Assembly: GCA_028292565.1 (NCBI GenBank) | Contig: JAQGMD010000359.1 | Coordinates: 1-5,695 of the forward strand | From: Burkholderia sp. | GTDB lineage: Bacteria; Pseudomonadota; Gammaproteobacteria; Burkholderiales; Burkholderiaceae | Length of the DNA: 5,695 nucleotides | Direction of reading: 5' to 3' | Shown here: positions 1 to 5,695 of the stretch, one piece after another | Numbering within the stretch: the first letter of the stretch is position 1 | Layout: every line of letters begins with the position of its first letter | Translations under genes and position numbers: made by a program | The notes under the pieces: generated by a model | Told to the model about the DNA's origin: nothing | What the model saw: the letters and a program-made list of their open reading frames with translations, nothing else | The model's database searches: none

Positions 1-2106
1 TCCCTGTCCCCAGTGGTTGCTCCTCATCGTAACGCGCGCATCATTGAAGCCCACCCAGGATGCGGAAACGAGGCGCGGATGCATCAGGATGAACCAGCCG
101 TCGGTATTGTTTTGCGTGGTGCCAGTCTTTCCGGCGACATCGGCTTGTATGCCGAAACGGGTCCTGACCGCTTGCCCTGTACCCTGATTCACCGCACCCC
201 GCATCATGTCGATCAGGTCCTGGGCTGTGCGGTTGGACAGCGCCCGCTCGCTGTCAGGCGCGAACTGTTCGAGCACGTTGCCATCTTTGTCGGTAATACT
301 GGTCACCAGAACCGGCTTGCGGTATTGCCCGCTGGCGGCAATCGTACTGTAAGCAGATGCCATTTCGAGTGACGTCACCTGGCTCACCCCTAGCGCCAAC
401 GAAGGTACTGCAGCAAGTTCGCTTTGATTCACGCCCATTTTTCGCGCGAGTGCCACGACCTTCTGCGGGCCGACTTGCTGCATCACCTGTGCCGCAATCG
501 TATTCTTCGAGTAAATCAGCCCTTCGCGCGCCGTCATCTGCCGCCCGGTAGGAGCTGAGACATCGGTGGGCCGCCAGACCGTGCCGTCGCTCATCGGGAT
601 CTCCACGGCGGCATCGGTGAACCGCTTGTCGGGGGACATGCCTGCCTCCAGAGCGGCACCGTATACGAATGGCTTGAAGGTGGAACCAGGCTGGCGCCGC
701 GCTTGTGCAACATGGTCGAACTGATCGGTCCTGAAGTTACGACTGCCTACCCATGCCTTCACGTGGCCCGTGGTTGGGTCCATGGCGACAAAGGACGCCT
801 GCAAGCGCGTTTTCTCCGTCCGCAATCGGGCAATGAATTCAGTGTCGCCTTTCAGTTCCGCCACTGCATCCTTGGACGAGACACCGGCATCAACCAAAGT
901 ACGGTGAGCAGTGGATTCGCGAATAAACGCATCCACCAGATTGCCACGGCTGCTCCAGAAGTAACTGAACGGTTGCACGCGTCGGCGCATGTCGGCGTAT
1001 GCACCCGTACTCGTGGAGAGGAGGCGCTCGGACGGCAAACCCCACTCGACATCCGCGACGGACTGCAGCGCGTCCATCTGACGGTCCACGGCCTGGTTTG
1101 CCAGCGCCTGCATGCGCGTATCGATGGTGGTGCGGATCACCAGCCCGTCAGAGTAAATATTGTAATCGTGGCGCTCTGCCCAATCGATCAGCCACTTGCG
1201 CACGTGCTCCGCAAAATGCGGCGCCGGGCCGAGCGGCTGCGGCTGGCGTTCAAAATCCAGGCGCATGGGCTGGTTCTTGAGCTTGTCAAAATTCGCCTGG
1301 CTCAATACATTGCGTTTGACCATTTGCGACAGCACGACATTGCGACGCTTCACTGCGCGTTCAGGACGCAGGACCGGGTTGTAGAAGCTCGTCCCCTTCA
1401 ACATGCCCACAAGCGTTGCGCTCTCAAGCACAGTGAGCTTCGACGCCGGCTTGTCGAAGTAGGTGCGGGCTCCCATTTCGATGCCATACGCGTTGTACAG
1501 GAATGGCATCGTGTTGAGGTAGGTGACGAGTATTTCCTTTTTCGAAAAGGCATACTCGATTTTCAGCGCGGTAATCAGCTCCTTGAGCTTGCGCGTAATG
1601 GTGCGCTGGCGCCCGATTTCTGCAGGGTAGAGATTGCGCGCAAGCTGTTGGGTCAGCGTCGAACCTCCTTGGGGGTCACCAAGCAATGTATGCCCAATGC
1701 TTGATACGGTACGCCGTATGTCTACACCATGGTGTTCATAAAAGCGGTGGTCTTCTGTTGCAATCAATGCGTTGATCACATGGGGCGAAATGCGGTTCAA
1801 CTCGACCCACTCGCGGTTCAGCGGCTTGAAAGCCGTCAGGCGTTTTCCGTCAGCCGAGATCAGTATGCTGGGGTGCTCAGCCTTGGCTTTCCGCAGATCC
1901 GGAATGCCCGGCGTCAGCGGAATAAGAATGACTGCATAAACCAGCAACAGTGCGACGCCAATTGCACCTAAAAAGGCAAGCCCCTTGATCCCTGAAAAAA
2001 ATCTGGCCCTTCTGTTTAAAGCCGGATTGAATACTGCGATGAAATTGCCGGCAATGCGCCTGTATAAAGGCTTGATAAGTCCGTCGTGCTTTGGGTTTTC
2101 GCTCAA
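1..2106 (-). CDS. Class A penicillin-binding protein (PBP1A type), 3' end cut by window edge
   Basis: Bifunctional peptidoglycan synthase anchored in the inner membrane: it polymerises lipid II into glycan strands and crosslinks stem peptides in the periplasm. The reading frame is open for 702 codons and leaves the window without a stop. A basic cytoplasmic tail is followed by one membrane segment (about residues 42-62). The GT51 glycosyltransferase domain shows ATEDHRFYEH (catalytic E118), QGGSTLTQQ (146-154) and RKLKE (second glutamate E176). The transpeptidase domain shows all three motifs: STFK (nucleophile S475, K478), SKN (533-535) and KTGTT (from K660). The start is taken as TTG at 2106-2104, the first plausible start after an in-frame TGA; AGGAA sits five bases upstream and no ATG or GTG lies between. 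PBP1A homologues are about 800-850 residues, so perhaps 100-150 residues are missing. Family assignment is firm; PBP1A rather than another class A subtype is inferred. Confidence 0.95.
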   Translation of the reverse strand, partial: MSENPKHDGLIKPLYRRIAGNFIAVFNPALNRRARFFSGIKGLAFLGAIGVALLLVYAVILIPLTPGIPDLRKAKAEHPSILISADGKRLTAFKPLNREWVELNRISPHVINALIATEDHRFYEHHGVDIRRTVSSIGHTLLGDPQGGSTLTQQLARNLYPAEIGRQRTITRKLKELITALKIEYAFSKKEILVTYLNTMPFLYNAYGIEMGARTYFDKPASKLTVLESATLVGMLKGTSFYNPVLRPERAVKRRNVVLSQMVKRNVLSQANFDKLKNQPMRLDFERQPQPLGPAPHFAEHVRKWLIDWAERHDYNIYSDGLVIRTTIDTRMQALANQAVDRQMDALQSVADVEWGLPSERLLSTSTGAYADMRRRVQPFSYFWSSRGNLVDAFIRESTAHRTLVDAGVSSKDAVAELKGDTEFIARLRTEKTRLQASFVAMDPTTGHVKAWVGSRNFRTDQFDHVAQARRQPGSTFKPFVYGAALEAGMSPDKRFTDAAVEIPMSDGTVWRPTDVSAPTGRQMTAREGLIYSKNTIAAQVMQQVGPQKVVALARKMGVNQSELAAVPSLALGVSQVTSLEMASAYSTIAASGQYRKPVLVTSITDKDGNVLEQFAPDSERALSNRTAQDLIDMMRGAVNQGTGQAVRTRFGIQADVAGKTGTTQNNTDGWFILMHPRLVSASWVGFNDARVTMRSNHWGQG

Positions 2107-2111
2107 TGTGA

Positions 2112-2116
2112 TTCCT
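2112..2116 (-). promoter_or_regulatory. Ribosome binding site supporting the TTG start of the PBP gene
   Basis: On the minus strand AGGAA lies five bases before the TTG at 2106-2104. It is the only Shine-Dalgarno-like match near an allowed start in this frame downstream of the in-frame TGA, so it decides the start. The resulting N-terminus, a polar and basic tail of about 40 residues before the membrane segment, is normal for class A PBPs. Confidence 0.55.
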
Positions 2117-2196
2117 GATGCTGCATCGGGAGGTGATGCGATGCTGATGCGAATGGTAAACGAAACCCTCGAATTGTTCCGGCTTCGCGACGTAGC

Positions 2197-2225
2197 TATA
2201 TACGGACGTCAATAAACGTTGCCAG
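2197..2225 (-). promoter_or_regulatory. Candidate sigma70 promoter for the PBP gene
   Basis: Reading the minus strand, CTGGCA (2225-2220, four of six against TTGACA) is followed after 17 bases by TATATA (2202-2197, four of six against TATAAT). Transcription would begin near 2190 and leave a leader of about 85 bases. The 17-bp spacing is ideal but both hexamers are only moderate matches, so this is a candidate. The rest of 2107-2341 shows no gene that I can support. Confidence 0.3.
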
Positions 2226-2341
2226 ATCGCATTGTTAAGCGGTGCGGGTAGCGCTTCAGGGATCTGAAAAACAGGCTTGCGAAGCGCCACCGGGATCAGC
2301 GAGCGCTCGTGCGCAGCGGATCAAACTGCACACGTCCGTTT

Positions 2342-2668
2342 CTAATGCAGAGTATTGCCGCCTCGCTGCACAGAGGCCGCTCCGAACTGGGCCTCGGCAA
2401 TCGCCTCCGCAATTAATTGCTCCTGCACGGGGTCCGGTTCGCCGCCGGATCGACGGTGGGCGTCGTACCAGGCGACAATCAACTCCGCCATGAAATCTTC
2501 GTGCTCTTGCAGCAGCTGTGCAAACTCGATACCGCTTGCCTCGCAAATGTGTTCGAGCGGCTCCCATTCAAACGAGAGGTCTCTGGTCTCCGGGTCTCGG
2601 GCGAGACGGAGGTCGGAAAAATGCACATCGGAAGGTATGTAAAGGTGAACACTACGTGTGGTCGACAT
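2342..2668 (-). CDS. Small acidic protein of unknown function (108 residues)
   Basis: I do not recognise the family. The product is soluble, with no signal peptide or membrane segment, and is rich in Glu and Asp. The N-terminal half (about residues 1-36) looks strand-rich, with VHLYIPSDVHFSDLRLARD; the rest looks helical, with acidic heptad-like stretches such as QLLQEHEDFMAELIVAWYDAH and a C-terminal EQLIAEAIAEAQ helix. The ATG at 2668 has GGAG six bases upstream, and the frame ends at TAG 2344-2342. Codon use is GC-rich at third positions, like the neighbours, and the protein has sensible amphipathic patterning, so I regard it as real. It lies upstream of the PBP gene on the same strand, but 235 bases and a candidate promoter separate them, so a shared operon is not required. 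A TATCAT box about 30 bases before the start could be part of its promoter, without a good -35 partner. Confidence 0.75.
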   Translation of the reverse strand: MSTTRSVHLYIPSDVHFSDLRLARDPETRDLSFEWEPLEHICEASGIEFAQLLQEHEDFMAELIVAWYDAHRRSGGEPDPVQEQLIAEAIAEAQFGAASVQRGGNTLH

Positions 2669-3065
2669 GGTGGTCTCCGTCTCGGGCGCCGCTGGCTATA
2701 TGATAACCGGCGTCGCCAAATTCGCATTTGAAAGCGCGTGAAAGTCCTGACGAAGAAATTGTAAACACGGTGGGAAATACTTGTCGACCGGATTTCGACG
2801 AAACATTATCCGGGATCAGCAACAAATGCCGACGACGCGATCAGAACACCCGCAGGAATGACGATAAGGCGGGGCGGACGATGGCCCTCGGAGGGCTCGC
2901 TCGAAAGACGGCGTGAATTGTCGATATTTTTTACGGTATTTCAATTAGCCCTTTGCCGCGAATCTCGCGCCGTTTCTCTGTTCTCCCACGAAAATCTGGT
3001 TTGAAAACTAAAGTTCGTGCATCGGGGCACGGAAATTGCTGCCTCGCGTAACCGTCCGACTATAA

Positions 3066-3311
3066 GCAAGTTCACGCCAACCAGGAGAATCAATTGCCGG
3101 CTGCCGGCGTCGGATCTATCTGCTCAGCGCCACCGTAGTAACCTTACATTCCCGTGCGGACCTGAATCCGTCGCTCCCTCTCGATCGTTTCGTACGCAGG
3201 CTGATCGACCTCGCAGCCACGTTCGAGGCGATCCGGTCGGACATGTCTGCCAGGCAGCCAGAGCCGCGATTTAACAGTGCCAACGGCGCAGTACGGGTAA
3301 GTCAACAGTGA
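3066..3311 (+). pseudogene. Possible degraded gene remnant, faintly like a LysR regulator C-terminus
   Basis: The frame is open for 81 codons from just after TAA 3063-3065 to TGA 3309-3311 and has no ATG, GTG or TTG near its beginning, so it is not an intact gene. Within it, 23 of the 30 codons from 3162 to 3251 end in G or C, as in the real genes nearby. The conceptual product has a strand-like RRIYLLSA (residues 15-22), then LPLDRFVRRLIDLAATFEAI (37-56), an amphipathic helix. This order, a hydrophobic strand followed by a terminal helix of F-V-x-x-L-I-D type, resembles the last part of LysR-family effector domains. The match is weak and made by eye. It could equally be a chance open frame or the relic of another family. 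Confidence 0.2.
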
Positions 3312-3374
3312 GGGCGGCAGTCGTGAGATTGATGCCGCGCGCACTGAGACTCCTTTAATACGGCAAAGAATTAA

Positions 3375-3388
3375 GCGTTTATGAACGC
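3375..3388. promoter_or_regulatory. 14-bp palindrome upstream of the SnoaL-like gene, candidate operator
   Basis: GCGTT-TATG-AACGC is a perfect inverted repeat with five-base arms and a four-base centre. It ends about 13 bases before the ribosome binding site of the gene at 3410. A poor promoter could lie just ahead, TTGATG (3329-3334) and TTTAAT (3354-3359) with a 19-bp spacer, which would put the palindrome in the early transcribed region where a repressor could block transcription. The binding protein, if any, is unknown. Confidence 0.25.
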
Positions 3389-3398
3389 GCCATGTCTT

Positions 3399-3403
3399 GG
3401 AGG
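3399..3403 (+). promoter_or_regulatory. Ribosome binding site deciding the start of the SnoaL-like gene
   Basis: GGAGG lies six bases before the ATG at 3410. An in-frame ATG at 3392 is seven bases upstream of this site, so it lies on the wrong side and has no comparable site of its own. The 3410 start is preferred. Confidence 0.7.
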
Positions 3404-3409
3404 CCAACA

Positions 3410-3799
3410 ATGACTATCGACACGCTCAGTACCTGGCACGAACTCGTGCGCACCCGAAACACGAAAGGCCTCAGTTCACTTCTCGCAGACGAAGTCGTCT
3501 TCCATTCGCCGGTGGTCCACACACCCCAAGTCGGCAAGACGATCACTCTCCAGTACCTCTCCGCTGCGTTTCAGGTGTTCTTCAACGAGTCTTTCCAATA
3601 CATCCGCGAACTCACTGGTCCCCGGGATGCAGTGCTCGAGTTCCAGGTTGAGATTGATGGCATAAACGTGAACGGCGTCGACATGATCAAATGGGACGAT
3701 GAAGGCAGGATCGTCGAGTTCAAGGTCCTGATTCGGCCTCTCAAGGCAGTCAACCTGATCCATCAGAAGATGGCTGCCATGCTACAAGTGAATCAGTAG
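3410..3799 (+). CDS. SnoaL-like / nuclear transport factor 2 family protein
   Basis: A 129-residue soluble protein with the form of a stand-alone NTF2-like (SnoaL-type) cone-shaped alpha+beta fold. An N-terminal helix (about residues 5-24, WHELVRTRNTKGLSSLL) leads into ADEVVFHSPVV, then a helix (LQYLSAAFQVFF), and strands with alternating residues (DAVLEFQVEI, GVDMIKWDDEGRIVEFKVLI). The segment D-x-I-K-W-D-D-E-G-R-I-V-E-F is the usual SnoaL signature, and the length is normal. Members include ketosteroid isomerase-like and polyketide-cyclase-like enzymes as well as many with no known reaction. The substrate cannot be inferred here, and no partner enzyme lies next to it. The start is the ATG behind GGAGG. 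The gene converges on the exporter gene, 54 bases away, so the two are separate transcription units. No signal peptide is seen; the protein is probably cytoplasmic. Confidence 0.85.
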   Translation: MTIDTLSTWHELVRTRNTKGLSSLLADEVVFHSPVVHTPQVGKTITLQYLSAAFQVFFNESFQYIRELTGPRDAVLEFQVEIDGINVNGVDMIKWDDEGRIVEFKVLIRPLKAVNLIHQKMAAMLQVNQ

Positions 3800-3802
3800 C
3801 CC

Positions 3803-3838
3803 ATGCAGTCGCCTCCTGCTTGTCGGAGGGTGGAGCAT
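3803..3838. terminator. Imperfect hairpin between convergent genes, possible terminator
   Basis: Between the stops of the SnoaL-like and exporter genes, ATGC (3803-3806) and CCTCC (3812-3816) pair with GGAGG (3825-3829) and GCAT (3835-3838). The loop is eight bases and there is a symmetric five-by-five internal loop. The position suits a shared terminator for the two convergent genes. No T-run follows on either strand, so intrinsic termination is uncertain and Rho-dependent termination is equally possible. Confidence 0.25.
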
Positions 3839-3853
3839 AGCCCGCGACGAATT

Positions 3854-4615
3854 TCATGGACGAGATAAATGGGCACCCAAGGCAAGCAACCCCGCGAAGA
3901 AAGTCTTCCGAAATACCTCCGGACGGATTCGCGAGCGGATCCATTGTCCGAAGAGCATCCCGACAAGTGCCGGGACCAGCGCATAAAAAGAGGTAGCCGC
4001 AACAACAGGCTTAAAGGCACCGTCAAAAGCCAAATTCGCCGCCAATGAAAAGGTCGAAACTGTAAACGCCAGGCCAAGCGCTTGCACCAGGTCTTCCTTG
4101 CCCAGGCCAAGTCCCTGCAGATACGGGACCGCCGGCATCACAAAAACGCCAGTCGCCGAAGTCACCAGTCCTGTCGCCGCGCCGATCACAGGTGACAACC
4201 ACGCCTCCATATACCGAGGAATAACGATGCGCACTGCAGTCAGTCCTATGACGGCGTACATCATCAGGGCTACACCAAGGGCAGTCGTGGCATGACCCGT
4301 AAGGCCACGAGGCAGTATCGCACCACCCGCGAAGGTACCTAAAGCGATTCCGATCAGCATCGGCCACAGGCGTCGGAGCAGGGACTTTAAGCCAGGGCCG
4401 GCAGCGAGCTGCCACACATTGGTTACAGCCGAAGGCACAAGCAACAAGCTTGCTGCTTCCATCGGTGTCATGACGAGTCCGAGCAAGCCAACCGCGACGG
4501 TCGGAAGCCCGAGTCCGACGACGCCCTTTACTAAACCCGCCACGAGGAACGTGGCTGAAACTGCGAGCAGGAGCGGCAGAGCGTCAGCGGCGAGAAGTCG
4601 GGGGAGAGTTTCCAT
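3854..4615 (-). CDS. Sulfite exporter TauE/SafE family membrane protein
   Basis: Inner-membrane permease of the TauE/SafE (DUF81) family, whose studied members export sulfite, sulfoacetate or other small organic anions. The 253-residue product is very hydrophobic, with about eight or nine membrane segments (roughly 12-29, 34-50, 53-71, 84-102, 111-131, 140-160, 175-195, 204-226, 236-250). The two family half-repeats are visible as glycine-rich stretches: GLVKGVVGLGLPTVAVGLL (27-45) and GAATGLVTSATGVFVMP (145-161). The length matches the family. The start is uncertain: ATG at 4615 is chosen because it begins just before the first hydrophobic segment, and GTG at 4630 would add five residues; neither has a strong Shine-Dalgarno site. 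It is transcribed divergently from the LysR regulator at 4723, a common arrangement for a regulator and its transport target. The substrate is unknown; nothing here specifically supports sulfite. Confidence 0.92.
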   Translation of the reverse strand: METLPRLLAADALPLLLAVSATFLVAGLVKGVVGLGLPTVAVGLLGLVMTPMEAASLLLVPSAVTNVWQLAAGPGLKSLLRRLWPMLIGIALGTFAGGAILPRGLTGHATTALGVALMMYAVIGLTAVRIVIPRYMEAWLSPVIGAATGLVTSATGVFVMPAVPYLQGLGLGKEDLVQALGLAFTVSTFSLAANLAFDGAFKPVVAATSFYALVPALVGMLFGQWIRSRIRPEVFRKTFFAGLLALGAHLSRP

Positions 4616-4722
4616 GTGCCGATTCTGCACTGGCCAACGACTTTGGAAAATGTGGATTAAACTTAGTCAGCCTTCGGGTCAGCCATAGGCTCATCGACAG
4701 CGTGGGAAACGGGGGAGACGAG
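4616..4722. promoter_or_regulatory. Divergent regulator/exporter spacer with candidate LysR binding site
   Basis: This spacer must hold the promoters of both the exporter and the regulator. Around 4655-4668, GATTAA-AC-TTAGTC is an inverted repeat with one mismatch, overlapping a T-N11-A match (T4657 to A4669), the general LysR-family box. Two direct copies of GTCAGCC follow at 4666-4672 and 4678-4684, 12 bases apart. T-N11-A occurs often by chance, so the repeat structure is the better argument. No strong -35/-10 pair stands out on either strand. Confidence 0.35.
4711..4717 (+). promoter_or_regulatory. Ribosome binding site supporting a TTG start for the LysR gene
   Basis: GGGGGAG lies five bases before TTG 4723-4725. 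An in-frame GTG at 4702 lies upstream of this site, has no comparable site of its own, and would add the unlikely peptide MGNGGDE. The TTG start gives MRFDLTDMQLF, a typical LysR-family N-terminus running straight into the helix-turn-helix. Confidence 0.65.
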
Positions 4723-5619
4723 TTGCGTTTTGACCTTACAGATATGCAATTATTTTTGCACGTGGTGGAGGCAGGCAGCATTACTGCCGGCGCCGAGCGC
4801 GCGCATATAGCGCTCGCTTCCGCGAGTGCGCGTGTGCGAGGCATGGAAGAGATGCTTGGCATGCCATTGCTGCTGCGCGGACGACGCGGTGTACATCCGA
4901 CGCCGGTCGGCCAATCATTGATGCATCATGCGCGTCTCGTGCTTCAGCAAATGGAAAGAATGCGTGGCGAACTGGCCGAGTACACCCAGGGCATGAAGGG
5001 ACACGTTCGTCTTCTCTGCAACACCGCGGCCATCAGCGAGTTCCTGCCTGAAGCGCTAGCCACTTTCATGGTTCGGCATCCGAATGTCGATATCGATCTG
5101 GAGGAGCGGCTCAGTTATGACATCGTTAGAGCCGTGGGAGAAGGCCTGGCTGACGTCGGCATTGTAGCGGACTCCGTCGACCTCTCTGGCCTCGAGACCT
5201 ACGCATTCCGTGTAGACCGGCTCGTCGCGGTGGTTCCCGCGCATGGTGAGAAAATGATTGGGGCAGAATCGAATCAGGGTGTCGCCTTTAGCAAACTGCT
5301 CGATCTGGACTTCATCGGATTGGCGGGAGACAGTGCGCTTCAACGGTATTTGGCGCTCCATGCAGCCCGCGCCGGAACGCCGCTCAAAGTCCGCGTTCGT
5401 CTTCGTAGTTTCGATGCCATTTGCCGCATGGTCGAAAACGGCGTTGGAATCAGTGTGATTCCAGAGACCGCCGCCAGGAGGTGTCAACAGACGATGGCGA
5501 TCCGCTGTATTGCTTTGTCAGATCCATGGGCTCTCCGTAATCTCACAATTTGTGTGCGACGCTTCGCTGAACTGCCGAGTTATACAAGAAAGTTGATTGA
5601 AGAGATCAGGTCAAATTAA
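4723..5619 (+). CDS. LysR-family transcriptional regulator
   Basis: A 298-residue DNA-binding regulator of standard LysR length. The winged helix-turn-helix fills residues 3-62: MQLFLHVVEAGSITAGAERA (8-27), then the recognition helix LASASARVRGMEEMLGMPLL (31-50), then LRGRRGVHPTPVGQSL in the wing. A linker helix (about 63-90) leads to the periplasmic-binding-like effector domain (from about 93, GHVRLLCNTA). There LEERLSYDIVRAVGEGLADVGIV, MVENGVGISVIPETAAR and the C-terminal LTICVRRF are typical. The effector cannot be read from sequence. It lies divergent to the exporter gene across about 107 bp, which argues that it controls that gene and perhaps its own expression. The gene beginning at 5665 follows 45 bases downstream on the same strand and may also be a target. 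The TTG start is chosen on the strong ribosome binding site; GTG at 4702 would add seven residues. Confidence 0.95.
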   Translation: MRFDLTDMQLFLHVVEAGSITAGAERAHIALASASARVRGMEEMLGMPLLLRGRRGVHPTPVGQSLMHHARLVLQQMERMRGELAEYTQGMKGHVRLLCNTAAISEFLPEALATFMVRHPNVDIDLEERLSYDIVRAVGEGLADVGIVADSVDLSGLETYAFRVDRLVAVVPAHGEKMIGAESNQGVAFSKLLDLDFIGLAGDSALQRYLALHAARAGTPLKVRVRLRSFDAICRMVENGVGISVIPETAARRCQQTMAIRCIALSDPWALRNLTICVRRFAELPSYTRKLIEEIRSN

Positions 5620-5664
5620 CGAGTGCGCTGAGCCAGCGGCTTACAGGCCGGAAGGAGAATCCCC

Positions 5665-5695
5665 ATGACAGACGTAACCGTGGAAGTCACCAAAC
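5665..5695 (+). CDS. Start of an unidentified gene, cut by the right edge
   Basis: ATG at 5665 is preceded by AAGGAG (5652-5657) with a seven-base spacer, a near-ideal ribosome binding site. Ten codons are visible, giving MTDVTVEVTK, too little to assign a family. The gene is on the same strand as the LysR gene and begins 45 bases after its stop with no obvious terminator between, so co-transcription is possible. Its identity would say most about what the regulator and exporter handle. Confidence 0.6.
   Translation, partial: MTDVTVEVTK

Larger units (their letters stand above)
2669..3409. other. 740-bp stretch without an intact gene
   Basis: This spans the divergent starts of the 108-residue protein (minus) and the SnoaL-like gene (plus), far longer than two promoters need. 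The part from about 2915 to 3015 is relatively AT-rich, with a T6 run near 2926-2931. A short perfect hairpin is present at 2884-2896 (GCCCT-CGG-AGGGC); it is not directly followed by a T-run. Another lies at 3016-3031 (CGTGC-ATCGGG-GCACG). Open frames of 62 and 85 codons on the plus strand have no ribosome binding site and implausible composition. The only coding-like stretch is 3066-3311, listed separately. I see no tRNA, tandem repeat or mobile-element end. Confidence 0.5.

Noticed and set aside
703..1704. 333-codon plus-strand ORF
   Set aside because: It lies opposite the PBP gene, whose glycosyltransferase and transpeptidase motifs are all intact. Its own product has no recognisable domain and no ribosome binding site.
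1877..2290. 137-codon minus-strand ORF with GTG start
   Set aside because: It overlaps the start of the PBP gene in another frame, lacks a Shine-Dalgarno site, and its second half has the composition of an out-of-frame reading. Only the first part looks protein-like, recorded as a finding.
2884..2896. Hairpin GCCCT-CGG-AGGGC as a terminator
   Set aside because: The nearest T-run is about 30 bases further on, and no gene ends just upstream on the plus strand.
2728..2916. 62-codon plus-strand ORF
   Set aside because: TTG start with no ribosome binding site, charged low-information product, no family resemblance.
2806..2934. Minus-strand open stretch ending in a hydrophobic peptide (LIVIPAGVLIASSAFVADPG)
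   Set aside because: About 42 codons with no usable start codon; the signal-peptide-like look is at the C-terminus and is probably chance.
2785..3239. Nine-base inverted repeat CGACCGGAT / ATCCGGTCG, about 440 bases apart
   Set aside because: Too short and too common in GC-rich DNA to indicate mobile-element ends; no transposase or target duplication nearby.
3017..3274. 85-codon plus-strand ORF in the gene-poor gap
   Set aside because: No ribosome binding site, Ser/Arg/Pro-rich out-of-frame composition, and it overlaps a frame (3066-3311) with better coding character.
3144..3410. 88-codon minus-strand ORF starting inside the SnoaL-like gene start
   Set aside because: TTG start, no ribosome binding site, and it overlaps the well-supported start of the SnoaL-like gene.
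5056..5487. 143-codon minus-strand ORF
   Set aside because: Shadow of the LysR gene, which has full family signatures on the plus strand.

Overview
The window looks like chromosomal DNA of a beta-proteobacterium, most likely Burkholderiales. This rests on moderately high GC, strong GC bias at third codon positions, the style of the class A penicillin-binding protein, and the pairing of a LysR regulator with a TauE/SafE-type exporter. The genus cannot be fixed from sequence reading alone.

Layout. Positions 1-2106 (minus strand) hold most of a bifunctional class A penicillin-binding protein (PBP1A type). It runs off the left edge and probably starts at a TTG codon. Its leader and a candidate sigma70 promoter lie in 2107-2341. 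A short acidic protein of unknown function follows at 2342-2668 (minus). Positions 2669-3409 contain no convincing intact gene, only an 81-codon open stretch (3066-3311, plus) with coding-like codon use and a faint resemblance to the C-terminus of a LysR regulator, and a 14-bp palindrome just before the next gene. A stand-alone SnoaL/NTF2-like protein lies at 3410-3799 (plus). It converges on a TauE/SafE family membrane exporter (3854-4615, minus), with a small imperfect hairpin between the two ends. A LysR-family regulator (4723-5619, plus, TTG start) is transcribed divergently from the exporter across about 107 bp. The first ten codons of another plus-strand gene, behind a clear ribosome binding site, are cut by the right edge (5665-5695).

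How the genes may work together. The left part is cell-wall housekeeping: peptidoglycan glycan polymerisation and crosslinking. The right part has the standard arrangement of a LysR regulator controlling a divergent anion or organic-acid exporter, possibly together with the gene starting at 5665. The SnoaL-like protein and the 108-residue protein show no clear link to either group. I found no CRISPR array, tRNA, rRNA, insertion sequence, phage module or recognisable defence system, and I do not see evidence for an undescribed multi-gene system. The points most worth checking are the possible regulator remnant, the palindrome before the SnoaL-like gene, and the regulator/exporter spacer.
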